The position numbers were made by a program, and so were the translations under genes. Positions 1 to 8,785 of a DNA stretch of 64,000 nucleotides are shown here, piece by piece (position 1 is the stretch's first letter; every line of letters starts with the position of its first letter). The notes beneath the pieces are model-generated. The model was not told the origin of the DNA, did not search any database, and saw nothing but the letters and a program-made list of their open reading frames with translations. The stretch spans positions 124,001 to 188,000 of the forward strand of contig CBDFHV010000085.1 of the NCBI GenBank assembly GCA_965247705.1, given 5' to 3'. The stretch is from CBDFHV01 sp965247705. Its GTDB lineage: Bacteria > Pseudomonadota > Alphaproteobacteria > Rhodospirillales > CAMCUA01.

Positions 1-846
1 CCGGACCTCGCGCACGAGGACGCGGTGCGGATCGAGGTGATCTCCACCACCGGCGATCAGGTGCAGGACCGGACCCTGTCGGAGGTGGGGGGCAAGGGGC
101 TTTTCACCAAGGAGATCGACGAGGCCCTTCTCGACGGGCGCGTTCGCATGGCGGTCCATTCCATGAAGGACGTGCCGACCTGGCTGCCCGCCAACACCAT
201 CATCGCCGCCATCTTGCCCCGGGAAGACCCCCGGGACGCCTTTATCGCCCGCGAGGCCGCGGACCTCGCGTCCCTGCCAGCGGGCGCGGTGGTGGGCACG
301 GCGTCGCTGCGCCGCCGGTCCCAGGTGCTCTATCGGCGGCCCGACCTCACCGTGGTGCCGTTGCGGGGCAACGTGGGCACCCGGCTGGGGCGGCTCGCCG
401 AAGGCCGGGTGGACGCGACCCTGCTGGCCATGGCCGGGCTCAATCGGCTGGGCCGGGCGGACGCGGTGACGGCGCCGATGACGCCGGAGGAGATGCTGCC
501 CGCCGTCGCCCAGGGCGCCATCGGGCTGGCCTGCCGGGAGGACGATGACCGCACACGGACCCTCCTCGCCGCCCTCGACCACGGAGACAGCCACCGGCGA
601 GTCCGCGCCGAGCGGGCGTTCCTGGAAGTTCTCGACGGTTCCTGCCGGACTCCCATCGCCGCCCTCGCCACTTTGGATGACGACGGCATGCTTCGGTTCC
701 GCGGCCTGATCGCGCGGCCCGACGGCAGCGAGGTTCTCGACACCACCCGCCACGGCAACCCGGCCGACGCCGAAGCCCTGGGCCGCGATGCGGGCGAGGA
801 ACTGCGGCGTCGCGCCGGGCCCGGATTCATGGAAGCCAAGTCATGA
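1..846 (+). CDS. hemC: Hydroxymethylbilane synthase (porphobilinogen deaminase), 5' end missing
   Basis: This cytoplasmic enzyme joins four porphobilinogens into hydroxymethylbilane in haem synthesis. The reading frame is open from base 1, so the true start lies outside the window; a GTG at 25 is internal. About 281 residues are visible against a usual 300-320, so roughly 30 are missing. Visible family motifs are GGKGLFTKE, HSMKDVPT, GTASLRRR, LRGNVGTRL and DGSCRTPI, whose Cys carries the dipyrromethane cofactor. The stop overlaps the start of the HemD fusion by four bases (ATGA), so the two are translationally coupled. The assignment is secure. Confidence 0.97.
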   Translation, partial: PDLAHEDAVRIEVISTTGDQVQDRTLSEVGGKGLFTKEIDEALLDGRVRMAVHSMKDVPTWLPANTIIAAILPREDPRDAFIAREAADLASLPAGAVVGTASLRRRSQVLYRRPDLTVVPLRGNVGTRLGRLAEGRVDATLLAMAGLNRLGRADAVTAPMTPEEMLPAVAQGAIGLACREDDDRTRTLLAALDHGDSHRRVRAERAFLEVLDGSCRTPIAALATLDDDGMLRFRGLIARPDGSEVLDTTRHGNPADAEALGRDAGEELRRRAGPGFMEAKS

Positions 847-2867
847 GCCCGCCGTCCCGTCCCCACCGGCTGATCGTCACCCGGCCGTGGGAGGACGGCG
901 CGGCCATCGCGGCGCGCCTGGAGGAACGGGGTATCGAGCCGGTGCTGGAGCCCCTGCTGCGGATCTCCTTCAAGGACGGCCCCCGGCCAAGGACCAGCGG
1001 CGTTCAGGCCCTGCTCGCCACCAGCGCCAACGGGGTCCGCGCCTGGGTTCACCGCCGTGGCCCGACGGACCTGCCCGTGTTCGCCATCGGCGACGCCACC
1101 GAGCGGGAGGCGCGCCGCCTGGGTTTCGCGACCGTGACCAGCGCCGGCGGCGACGTGGCGGACCTGGCGCGGCTGGTCACCGAACGGGTCCGGCCGGACG
1201 GCGGCGCCCTGGTTCACGCCGCCGGCAGCAAGGTGGCGGGCGATCTGTCCGGCCACCTGAAAAAGACCGGATTCACCTATCGCCGGGCGGTCCTCTACGC
1301 CGCCCAGCCGGCGACGGCCTTCACCGACGCCACGGCCCGCCTTCTGGGCGACGGCGCGGTGGACGGGGTCCTACTTTTCTCTCCCCGAACCGCGGCGACG
1401 TTTGTTACCCTGGTACGGGCGGCGGGACTGGTCGCGGCGTGCAAGGGGCTGACGGCCTACTGCCTTTCCAGCCCCGTCGCGGCGGAAATCGCTTCCCTCG
1501 GCTGGGGCCGGGTCAGGATCGCGACGCAACCCGATCAGGACTCCCTTCTGGCCCTTGTGGACGATCGGCCCGAGGCCCAAAAAGATAGTGGCAACGATAG
1601 CGCAGGCACCCGCGCCATGGCGGAGACAGGCAAGGAAAGCGAGACCGACGCGGCACCGGAAGCGACGCCGCCGGACATCGGCGAATCCCCAACCGCCGCC
1701 CCGCGCCGCGCCGGAGGCGTCGGCTTCGGAGTCTTTCTGGGCACGGTGATCTCGGTCAGCCTGATCATCGGCGCGGCCGCGGCCGCCTGGCCGTGGCTGG
1801 GGCCGCGCCTGGCGGCCCTGATACCCACAACCGCCCAAGAGCCCGCCCAGGAGACTGCCCCGGAACCGGCGACCGATCCGCGGGTCTCGGTGATGGAGGA
1901 ACGCCTGGTAACCCTTCGCGCGGACATGGACGGCGCGCTCGCCGCCGCCCGCGAGGTCGAGGACCTGAAAATTCAACGCCAGCGCCTGGCCCAGGAGGTG
2001 AAAAGCCTCCTCGCCCGACTGGCCAACCTGGAAGGATCGTTGGGCGAGGTGGCCCGCTCCGCCGCCGCGGGGGCGAATGTGGGCGGCGACACGGAAGCGG
2101 CGCTGACGGCGCACGAGCAACGTCTTGCGCAACTGGAAAGCATGGGCGCCGCCACCGATGGCCTTCGCGACCGCCTGGAGGAAATCGAGAACCGCAGCCG
2201 CGATGCGTCCAAACGTCAGGCTGTGATCGACGACCTGGAGGCGCGCAACGTTTCCCTCGCCGCCAAGGTCGCCGCCTTGGGGGACCGCTTGAAAAGCCTC
2301 GAGGACTCGGGGCGTGTGTCCCTGTCTTCGGTGGAGACGGTGCGCGCGGTGAGCACGGCGCTGCTGTCCCTGCGCCAGGCCCTGCGGGAGGCCGGACCCT
2401 ATGCCAGCCAATTGGAGGCCCTGTCCGCCGCCGCCGAGAGAGACCCCGCCATCCAATCGGCCGTCGAGGTCATGCTGCCCCATGCGGAGACCGGCTTGCC
2501 GACCCTGGCCAATTTGCGCGACCGGTTCGATTCCCTGGCCCGCGACGCCATCGTCGCCGACCGCACCTCGGGCGGGGACGGTTGGCTGGACCAGACCATT
2601 GACCGGATTCAAGGCCTGGTGACGGTCCGGCGCACCGGCGGTTTCGACCCGGCGGACCCGGACGTGGCCGTCTCCCGGGCCGAGGGCGCCCTGCGCCTGG
2701 GCGACTTGGCGGCGGCGGTCAAAGCCCTGAAGAACCTCGAGGGCGCCGCGGCGCAGACCCTCGCACCCTGGCTGAAGGACGCCCGGGCCCGGGTCGCCGC
2801 CGAAAGGGCGCTGGCCGGCCTCGACGTGCATCTCGCCGCGCTTTTTGCTCCCCCCAAGGCGGACTGA
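843..2867 (+). CDS. hemD: Uroporphyrinogen-III synthase fused to a mitofilin/Mic60-like membrane protein
   Basis: Residues 1 to about 245 read as HemD, which cyclises hydroxymethylbilane to uroporphyrinogen III; visible pieces are LIVTRPWEDG near the start, LLATSANGVRAW and VLLFSPRTA. After an acidic Pro/Ala-rich linker comes one membrane segment (about 293-315), a long charged coiled-coil region (about 340-500) and a C-terminal helical domain like the alphaproteobacterial COG4223/Mic60 proteins usually encoded as a separate gene next to hemD. Met259 (base 1617) starts a stretch that looks like the native N-terminus of the second protein, but no good ribosome site precedes it. No stop separates the halves, so either this is a true fusion or internal initiation makes a second product. 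It is coupled to hemC upstream and is 6 bp before hemY. Confidence 0.88.
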   Translation: MSPPSRPHRLIVTRPWEDGAAIAARLEERGIEPVLEPLLRISFKDGPRPRTSGVQALLATSANGVRAWVHRRGPTDLPVFAIGDATEREARRLGFATVTSAGGDVADLARLVTERVRPDGGALVHAAGSKVAGDLSGHLKKTGFTYRRAVLYAAQPATAFTDATARLLGDGAVDGVLLFSPRTAATFVTLVRAAGLVAACKGLTAYCLSSPVAAEIASLGWGRVRIATQPDQDSLLALVDDRPEAQKDSGNDSAGTRAMAETGKESETDAAPEATPPDIGESPTAAPRRAGGVGFGVFLGTVISVSLIIGAAAAAWPWLGPRLAALIPTTAQEPAQETAPEPATDPRVSVMEERLVTLRADMDGALAAAREVEDLKIQRQRLAQEVKSLLARLANLEGSLGEVARSAAAGANVGGDTEAALTAHEQRLAQLESMGAATDGLRDRLEEIENRSRDASKRQAVIDDLEARNVSLAAKVAALGDRLKSLEDSGRVSLSSVETVRAVSTALLSLRQALREAGPYASQLEALSAAAERDPAIQSAVEVMLPHAETGLPTLANLRDRFDSLARDAIVADRTSGGDGWLDQTIDRIQGLVTVRRTGGFDPADPDVAVSRAEGALRLGDLAAAVKALKNLEGAAAQTLAPWLKDARARVAAERALAGLDVHLAALFAPPKAD

Positions 2868-2873
2868 GCCGCC

Positions 2874-4271
2874 ATGTTCCGTGCCCTTCTGTTCCTCGGG
2901 CTGCTGGTCATCGTTTCCGGGCTCGCCGTGTGGCTGGCCGACAACCCGGGCGATGTCTCGATGCGGTGGCAGGGCTACCGGATCGACACCACGTTCGGCG
3001 TCATGGTGGGCGTGGTGGCCCTGGTGGCGGCCACCGTGGCGGTCCTCTACCGGATGTGGCTGATCCTCCGTCGGGCCCCCGAACAGATCGGCCGCTACCG
3101 TCGCGAGCACAAGCGCCAGCGGGGCTACATGGCCCTGAGCAGCGGCATGGTGGCGGTCGCCGCCGGCGACGCGGAAGAGGCCAACCGCCACGCCCGCCGC
3201 GCCGAGGTTCTGCTCGACGATCCGCCCCTGAACATGCTGCTGTCCGCCCAGGCCGCCCAGCTCTCCGGCGACGACCAGGCGGCGGCCCGCTTTTTCGAGT
3301 CCATGCTGGACAATCCGGAGACCGAGTTCCTCGGCCTGCGCGGACTGCTCAATCAGGCGATGGCCAGGGACGCTTGGGACGAGGCCCTGGGGCTCGCCCG
3401 GCGGGCCTATCGGCTGCGCCCCCGCAGTGGCTGGGTCGCGGGCCAGCTCCTCGACCTGCAAGTGCGCAACGGGCAGTGGGCCGACGCCCAACTGACCCTG
3501 GAACAGGCCCGCCGGGTGGGTGCCGTGGCCGCGGATTCGGTCGACCGGCGGGGCGCCGTGCTGGCCCACCTGCGGGGGCTGGAGGCGCAAGCGGCCGGCG
3601 ACGACCCCGAGGCCCTGCGCCAGGTCCGCCGGGCCCACGAAGTCGATCCCGGCTTCGTGCCGGCCGCCGTTCGCCTGGCCCGGCTTCACATCGCGCGCAA
3701 CAAACCCAAGCGGGCCCTGGCGGCGGTGCAGAAAGCCTGGGAACGCAACCCTCATCCCGACCTGATCGCCCTATACCGCGACATCAAGGCACCGAACGAC
3801 GCCATCGCCTGGGTCAAGACCCTCAAGGAACTCACCGCGGTTCGGCCCGATCACCCGGAAGGACTGGTGGCCCTGGCGCGGGCCGAACTGGAGGCCAACC
3901 TGTGGGGCGAGTCCCGGCGCCACCTCAAGGAAGCGGGCGGCGACGACCCCCCGGCCCGGGTCTGCCGGCTGCTGGCGGAGTTGGAAGAGCGGGAGCATGG
4001 GGACCTGGATCGGGCCCGGGTCTGGCTGGTGCGGGCCTCCGCCGCGGACCCCGATCCGGCCTGGTGCTGCGAGGCCTGCGGCAATGCCGTCGCTCAGTGG
4101 GTCCCCACCTGCGCTAAGTGCGCAAGCTTCGACAGCCACGTTTGGCGCACCCCGGCCCACGTGGTCGGCGTGACGGGCCCGGTACCCGTGGCCGCCGTGA
4201 CTGGGCCGACCGAAACGGCGCCGTCGTCGGCCGCCGCCGCCCCACCGACGGCTGAAACCGTCGGGGCGTGA
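2874..4271 (+). CDS. hemY: HemY-like TPR membrane protein of the haem operon
   Basis: HemY-type proteins are inner-membrane TPR proteins encoded with hemC and hemD; their exact role in haem synthesis is not settled. This 465-residue protein has two N-terminal membrane segments (about residues 3-22 and 40-62), then helical repeats rich in A-x-R pairs typical of the HemY-N and TPR regions. Near residues 398-420 there is a CxxC...CxxC pair (CCEACG and CAKC) that reads as a zinc ribbon, followed by a low-complexity Pro/Ala/Thr tail. It begins 6 bp after the HemD fusion and is almost certainly cotranscribed with it. This is not the protoporphyrinogen oxidase that shares the symbol in Bacillus. Confidence 0.9.
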   Translation: MFRALLFLGLLVIVSGLAVWLADNPGDVSMRWQGYRIDTTFGVMVGVVALVAATVAVLYRMWLILRRAPEQIGRYRREHKRQRGYMALSSGMVAVAAGDAEEANRHARRAEVLLDDPPLNMLLSAQAAQLSGDDQAAARFFESMLDNPETEFLGLRGLLNQAMARDAWDEALGLARRAYRLRPRSGWVAGQLLDLQVRNGQWADAQLTLEQARRVGAVAADSVDRRGAVLAHLRGLEAQAAGDDPEALRQVRRAHEVDPGFVPAAVRLARLHIARNKPKRALAAVQKAWERNPHPDLIALYRDIKAPNDAIAWVKTLKELTAVRPDHPEGLVALARAELEANLWGESRRHLKEAGGDDPPARVCRLLAELEEREHGDLDRARVWLVRASAADPDPAWCCEACGNAVAQWVPTCAKCASFDSHVWRTPAHVVGVTGPVPVAAVTGPTETAPSSAAAAPPTAETVGA

Positions 4272-4287
4272 CCGCCCGATCTCCGTA

Positions 4288-5316
4288 GTGGGAGACTCCC
4301 TGCGCCTGGAGTGTTCGCGCCTCGCGGCGACCGCGTGGCGCGAGGCGACCGCCGGGCTGGCCGGATCGAGTCTTCCCCAGAGCGCCGCCTTCGGGGCCGC
4401 CAAGGCCCGGGTGGGGCCGTGGCGGGTGGAGCATGCGGTCCTGCGCCGGGGCAGCGACGTGGTCGGTGCCGCCCAGGTGCTGCTGCGCCCGGCGCCGGCC
4501 GGCCTCCCCAGCGGTTTGGCCTGGATCAACCGGGCGCCCCTCTGGCGTACGGACGATGAGGAAGACCCCGCCACCTACGCAGCCATGCTCCAGGCGCTGA
4601 AGCGCCACTACGGGGACCAGCGGGGCCTTTACCTGCGACTGGCGCCCCCCTTCGCCGCGGACCATCCCCTGGCCGCCGCCCTGGCGCCCGACCCGGGTAG
4701 CGGCCTTGTCGTCACCGCCACACCCGGCTGGGCCTCGGCCCGGGTCGCCCTAATCGTCGACGAGGACGCCTTGCGGGCGGGCTTGGCCCAAAAGTGGCGC
4801 AATGTCCTCAACAAGGCCGAACGCTCGGGGATTGCCGTCGAGGCCGGTGGCGGCGAAGGCGATGTCGCGACGTTTTGCGAGGCCTATGGCCGGTTCCTCG
4901 ATGCCCGGGGATTCGCCACGTCGGTGACGCCGGGGCTGCTGCGGGACCTGCTGGGGGAAGGCGCGTCGCTCGCCGTGCTGCGGGCCACGGGCGAGGCCGG
5001 TTTTCTCGGCAGCCTGCTCATCGCCAACTACGGCGACACCGCCGAGTACCTGGCCGGCGTGGTGGAAGACGCGGGCCGGGCGGCAGGCGCGGGACAACTG
5101 CTGCTGTTGCGGGCCCTGTTCGGCGCCAAGGCGGCGGGGCGGCGGTGGTTCGACCTGGGAGGCCTGGACCCGGACGCCACGCCCGATGGAATCCGCCGCT
5201 TCAAGGAGGGCTTGGGCGGCACCGCCTATCGCCTGGCGCCGGAGATGGACGCCGCCGGCAGCATCCTGAGCCGGTTGGTCCGGTGGCGGGTCGTTCGTGC
5301 CCGGGCGGCTTTGTGA
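4288..5316 (+). CDS. FemAB/GNAT-like acyl or aminoacyl transferase
   Basis: The protein has 342 residues with the layout of FemAB/BioF2-like transferases, which carry two GNAT-fold halves and move acyl or aminoacyl groups. Visible pieces are WRNVLNKAERSGI (the KWR-N-x-L-x-K-A-x-x motif common in this group), an FGSLLIANYGDTAEYL-like central strand set and FDLGGLDPDATPDGIRRFKEGLGG near the end. The start is a GTG 16 bp after hemY. The stop overlaps the GTG start of the deacetylase (GTGA), so the two are coupled, which suggests a joint role in envelope or polysaccharide modification. The substrate cannot be read from the sequence. Confidence 0.75.
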   Translation: MGDSLRLECSRLAATAWREATAGLAGSSLPQSAAFGAAKARVGPWRVEHAVLRRGSDVVGAAQVLLRPAPAGLPSGLAWINRAPLWRTDDEEDPATYAAMLQALKRHYGDQRGLYLRLAPPFAADHPLAAALAPDPGSGLVVTATPGWASARVALIVDEDALRAGLAQKWRNVLNKAERSGIAVEAGGGEGDVATFCEAYGRFLDARGFATSVTPGLLRDLLGEGASLAVLRATGEAGFLGSLLIANYGDTAEYLAGVVEDAGRAAGAGQLLLLRALFGAKAAGRRWFDLGGLDPDATPDGIRRFKEGLGGTAYRLAPEMDAAGSILSRLVRWRVVRARAAL

Positions 5317-6170
5317 GCCCGCCCGTGCTGCGCTACCGCCTCGCCGCGCCCTGGCTCGCCCTGCACCGGGCATGGCGCCCGTTGCGGCGCGGCGCGGGCC
5401 GCGGGTTCCGCATCCTCCTGTTCCATGATGTGCCCGAGTCTCGGTGGGACGCCTTTCGCCGGCTGTTGGACTTGTTGCGGCGGGATCATGGCATCCTCGA
5501 TCCGGCGGCGGCGGAAGCCTGGATCGGCGGACAAGCCGAGGACCGGCGGGGTTGCCCATGCCTCCTCAGTTTCGACGACGGATTCGCCTCCAACGGCCGC
5601 CTGGCGCGGGAAGTTCTGGAGCCGGCGGGCGTGCGCGCCCTGTTCTTCCTCTGCCCGGGGCTGATGGACATCGCGGGCGACGAACAGGCGGCCGCCGTCG
5701 CCGCCAACATGTTTGGCGGCAACGCGCCGGACGACCTGGAAAGTCTGCTCACTTGGGACGAGGCGGCCGCCCTGGCCGAAGCCGGCCACGTCCTCGGTGC
5801 CCACGGTCTGACCCATCGGCGGCTCGTGGACCTGTCGCCGGATGACCGGACCCGGGAAGTGACGGCAAGCGGCGACCGGCTGGCCGAGCGGTTGGGGCGG
5901 GCGGTGGACTGGTTCGCCTTCCCTTTCGGCGACATCGACAGCGTCAACGCCGCCGTCCTTCGGGACGCTGGTGGCCGCTACCGGTTCTGCCGCAGCGGCG
6001 TTCGGGGGCTCAACGGAACCCGCACCCATCCCCTGGCGTTGCGGGCCGATCACATGGACCTGGCCGCGCCCGAGGCCTATTGGCGCCTGGTGCTGGAAGG
6101 CGGGCTGGACCGTCGCTACCGGGACGCCGGCCGGCGCTTGGCGGCCTGGGCAGGGGATTCCAGTCCCTGA
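5313..6170 (+). CDS. Polysaccharide deacetylase family protein (NodB fold)
   Basis: NodB-fold enzymes remove N-acetyl groups from sugars with a metal held by an Asp and two His. From a GTG start at 5313, chosen because it overlaps the previous stop, the protein has 285 residues. It shows ILLFHDV near residue 33, LSFDDGF at about 85-91 (the Asp-Asp motif), and GAHGLTH at about 162-168, the second metal motif. The same frame stays open upstream, but that part lies inside the FemAB-like gene and is non-coding. No signal peptide is evident. It is the last gene of the haem-linked run, and the gene after it is convergent. Confidence 0.85.
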   Translation: MSPPVLRYRLAAPWLALHRAWRPLRRGAGRGFRILLFHDVPESRWDAFRRLLDLLRRDHGILDPAAAEAWIGGQAEDRRGCPCLLSFDDGFASNGRLAREVLEPAGVRALFFLCPGLMDIAGDEQAAAVAANMFGGNAPDDLESLLTWDEAAALAEAGHVLGAHGLTHRRLVDLSPDDRTREVTASGDRLAERLGRAVDWFAFPFGDIDSVNAAVLRDAGGRYRFCRSGVRGLNGTRTHPLALRADHMDLAAPEAYWRLVLEGGLDRRYRDAGRRLAAWAGDSSP

Positions 6171-6231
6171 GTCATCGATGCAATTCTGGTTTCTCCAAGG
6201 CGCTCACGGCACAGGGGGCGATTGGTCGCCG

Positions 6232-7317
6232 CTACGCCACCGCGTCGGCGTCCCCCAACAGGAAGGCGGCGTTGGAATCCCGGGCGATCTCCTTGATGCG
6301 CTGGCGCAGGCCCGGCGGTACCGGGATGCCTGTTTCCAGGCGGCGCGCCATGGTCGCGGTTTCCGGGTCGCCGGCCACCAGTACCGGCTGGTCCGGGTTC
6401 ACTGGCCGGGTGTCGTGGAGACTGTCGATCAGAGTGTCCACCATATCCTCCACCTGGCCCTCGGGCGCCATGGCGGTGGGGTCGATGACCAGGAACCAGT
6501 GGCCGATCTCCATGTTGCCGGGGATGCGCTTGCCGTGGTTTTCCGAGGTCACCAGGCTGGCGCCCGATAGGGTCGTCGACAGAATCTCCACCATCGCCGC
6601 CAGGCCATAACCCTTGTGGCTGCCCAGATCGCGGGTGCCGCCCAAGGGAGTGAGAAGCTGGCCCGTGAAATAGCCCTGGGAATCGGTGGTCGGTCGCCCC
6701 TCCAGATCAAGGGCCCAGCCGAGCGGGATCGGCCGCTTTTCGACCGCGGCATTGCGGATCTTGCCCCGCGCCGTGGTCGAAGTGGCCATGTCGAGGCTGA
6801 AATTTGGATGACGCCTGGTCGGCGCGGCGAAAGCGATGGGGTTGGTGCTGAGCTTGCCCTCGGCGCCGTAAGTGGGCGCTACCAGGGGGCCCGAGCCATT
6901 GGTGGTGGCGAAGCCCATGAGGCCTTGGGCGGCGGCCATTCGAGCGTAGTAGCCGGCCGCCCCGAAGTGGTTGGAGTTGCGCACCGCCGCGCAACCCAGG
7001 CCGAGGGCCGTGGCCTTGTCGATCGCAAGCCCCATGGCCATCACCGAGGGAACGAACCCCAGGCCGCCGCCAGCATCCACCACCGCCGTGGTCGGCGTCT
7101 CCCGCACCACCGAGATGACGGAGTTGAGGGTGATCAGGTTGTCCAGCCGCTTCTGATGGTAGGACGTCATCATGGAGATGCCGTGGGTGTCGATGCCCCT
7201 CAGGTCGGCGTCCACCAGAATGCCGGCGGCGGTGGCCACCTGGTCCGCCGGCATGCCCCAGGCGGTCAGCAGCGCCGCCATCTGATCCCGTACGACGGGG
7301 TGGGGAAATCGCGTCAT
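6232..7317 (-). CDS. Ldh family oxidoreductase (malate/L-lactate/ureidoglycolate dehydrogenase type)
   Basis: This family consists of NAD(P)-dependent 2-hydroxyacid dehydrogenases unrelated to Rossmann-fold LDHs. The 361-residue protein shows DLRGIDTHG near the N-terminus (the motif with the catalytic His), RNSNHFGAAGYYA, NGSGPLVAP, GKLSTNPIAFAAP and GSHKGYGLAAMVE, all typical of the fold. The substrate within the family (malate, lactate, ureidoglycolate, sulfolactate or a delta-pyrroline) cannot be told. It faces the deacetylase gene tail to tail and lies just downstream of the carbonic-anhydrase-like gene on the same strand, with about 44 bp between them. Confidence 0.9.
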   Translation of the reverse strand: MTRFPHPVVRDQMAALLTAWGMPADQVATAAGILVDADLRGIDTHGISMMTSYHQKRLDNLITLNSVISVVRETPTTAVVDAGGGLGFVPSVMAMGLAIDKATALGLGCAAVRNSNHFGAAGYYARMAAAQGLMGFATTNGSGPLVAPTYGAEGKLSTNPIAFAAPTRRHPNFSLDMATSTTARGKIRNAAVEKRPIPLGWALDLEGRPTTDSQGYFTGQLLTPLGGTRDLGSHKGYGLAAMVEILSTTLSGASLVTSENHGKRIPGNMEIGHWFLVIDPTAMAPEGQVEDMVDTLIDSLHDTRPVNPDQPVLVAGDPETATMARRLETGIPVPPGLRQRIKEIARDSNAAFLLGDADAVA

Positions 7318-7361
7318 CCCCGCCAGTTCATCGTTGTTGTAAACGGCCTTGCCCAGGGCGG

Positions 7362-7895
7362 TCAGTCTCCCCCATCCTCGTCCAAGGCAAGGCCGTCCCG
7401 GTACAGGCGGAACCGGGCCACGTAGCTGTCCACGCCTTCGCGCATGCGGGCCCGGTCGCCGTCGTCAACCTGGCGGACGACCTTTCCGGGCGATCCCATG
7501 ACCACGGCGCCGGGCGGAATCTGCTTGCCTTCGGGGATCAGCGTATTGGCGGCGACCAGCGCGCCGCGGCCGATCCGGGCGCCGTTCAAGATGACGCTGC
7601 CGATGCCGATCAGGGCCTCGTCCTCGACAGTGCAACCGTGGAGCATGGCCATATGGCCCACCGAGACGTCGTGGCCAATGGTCAGGGGAGCGCCGGGGTC
7701 CACGTGGAGGACGCAGCCGTCCTGGATGTTGCTGCGCGCGCCAATGGTGATCACGTCGTCGTCGGCCCGCAATACCGCGTTCCACCAGATGCTGACGTCG
7801 TGGCCAAGGACGACGCGACCGATTACCGCCGCGGTGGGCGCGATCCAGTGATCGCCGGCGGCGTGAACTCGATGGTCTCCGAGGCGGTATCGCAT
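7362..7895 (-). CDS. Gamma-class carbonic anhydrase-like hexapeptide protein
   Basis: The protein has 177 residues built almost entirely of hexapeptide (left-handed beta-helix) repeats. The metal-binding pattern is visible: HVDPGAPLTIGHDVSVGHMAMLHGC supplies the spaced His residues that bind zinc in gamma carbonic anhydrases of the PaaY/YrdA type. NIQDGCVLH and IGIGSVILNGARIG are standard for the family, and the C-terminal short helix (YVARFRLYR) is also usual. Many members have no proven carbonic anhydrase activity, so the reaction is an inference. It lies upstream of the Ldh gene on the same strand and could be cotranscribed with it. Confidence 0.88.
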   Translation of the reverse strand: MRYRLGDHRVHAAGDHWIAPTAAVIGRVVLGHDVSIWWNAVLRADDDVITIGARSNIQDGCVLHVDPGAPLTIGHDVSVGHMAMLHGCTVEDEALIGIGSVILNGARIGRGALVAANTLIPEGKQIPPGAVVMGSPGKVVRQVDDGDRARMREGVDSYVARFRLYRDGLALDEDGGD

Positions 7896-8121
7896 GATGG
7901 AATCGGAGACGTTTCCGGGGATCCGAGGGGAGCAATGGGCGGCGCCGAGAGATCCCGAGAAACGGGATCGCGGCCACCATAAACGCTTCGGCGGCCGAGG
8001 TCTCGTTCGATGGGGCTCTTGACCAGGGTTGCGCCGGGGCGGGCATGAAAAAGCGCGACGCAGGGAGCCTGCGCCGCGCCGTGGGGCCGATGGTTAGCGT
8101 GGTGGGTAAACCGCTAAACGA

Positions 8122-8430
8122 TCAGACCTTGGGGCCCTTGACCAGCTTGGGCACGTTCTCGAAGCCTTCGCCGGTGACCAGCAAGCAGGACTTGCCGTCG
8201 GGGCGGGTCAGCATCACCGTCCACGAGCCCGCGGTCGAGGCCAGCACCTCGAGGACCGAGCCGTTGTTGGCCAGTCCCATGGAAACCGGATGTTCCTCAT
8301 ACTTCTGGGCCAGGGAGCCGAGCACGTCGCCACGATCGCCGCAGACCATCTGAGCGGACAGCGGTGAGGCCATCGCGGCGATCAGGGCAGCGCCAAATAC
8401 GGCGGTGAAAATTCGGGAGATCTTGGTCAT
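8122..8430 (-). CDS. Small secreted protein of unknown function
   Basis: The gene encodes 102 residues. The start at 8430 is chosen because a strong purine-rich ribosome site (GGAAAGGGGGG) sits just upstream. Residues 1-27 form a Sec signal peptide (basic MTKISR, hydrophobic core, then SPLSAQ). The mature part has two Cys residues (VCGDRGD and KSCLLV) that could form a disulfide, and a compact beta-rich pattern seen in many alphaproteobacterial periplasmic hypotheticals. No known catalytic motif is visible. It is read divergently from the peptide importer operon. The open frame extending further upstream is not coding. Confidence 0.75.
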   Translation of the reverse strand: MTKISRIFTAVFGAALIAAMASPLSAQMVCGDRGDVLGSLAQKYEEHPVSMGLANNGSVLEVLASTAGSWTVMLTRPDGKSCLLVTGEGFENVPKLVKGPKV

Positions 8431-8785
8431 GGAACCCCCCTTTCCATATTGAGAGACTTCCAGGATGATCGCGGCATATTGTTGTTGAAACCTGTAACAG
8501 CGCGGTTCATTCCTTGAAAGATAGCACCTCTCTTCGTGATCCAGTGAAGAAGTCATCATGACCTCTTCCATTCCATGACGCCGATGGTCGCATTTTCCCA
8601 GAAAGGAATCTGTGACAGGGCTCACACCCGTCACGTTATGTTGATCGACCCCGAATTTTTCGCTTGCAAATACTTGGAAACCCGCGGAAACCAACGACGA
8701 TGACCGGAGCAGAACGCCGGAAACTTGCCTTTTTCGGCGAAAACATCGACAGTCGGCGCCCGTTGCGCTCGAAGGGTAGGCCGGT
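8431..8785. other. Divergent intergenic region, 355 bp
   Basis: This stretch separates the secreted-protein gene (minus) from the importer operon (plus), so it must hold promoters for both. It is more AT-rich than its flanks, with patches such as CAACAATATG and GAATTTTTCGC. I could not single out a convincing -35/-10 pair or operator. No protein-like frame stands out on either strand. Confidence 0.4.

Noticed and set aside
25..846. GTG at base 25 as the start of hemC
   Set aside because: The frame continues to base 1 and the conserved N-terminal part of the enzyme is missing, so the start is outside the window.
1371..3755. A 794-codon open frame on the minus strand across the haem genes
   Set aside because: It is antisense to hemD and hemY, has no motif, and is the usual by-product of high-GC codon use.
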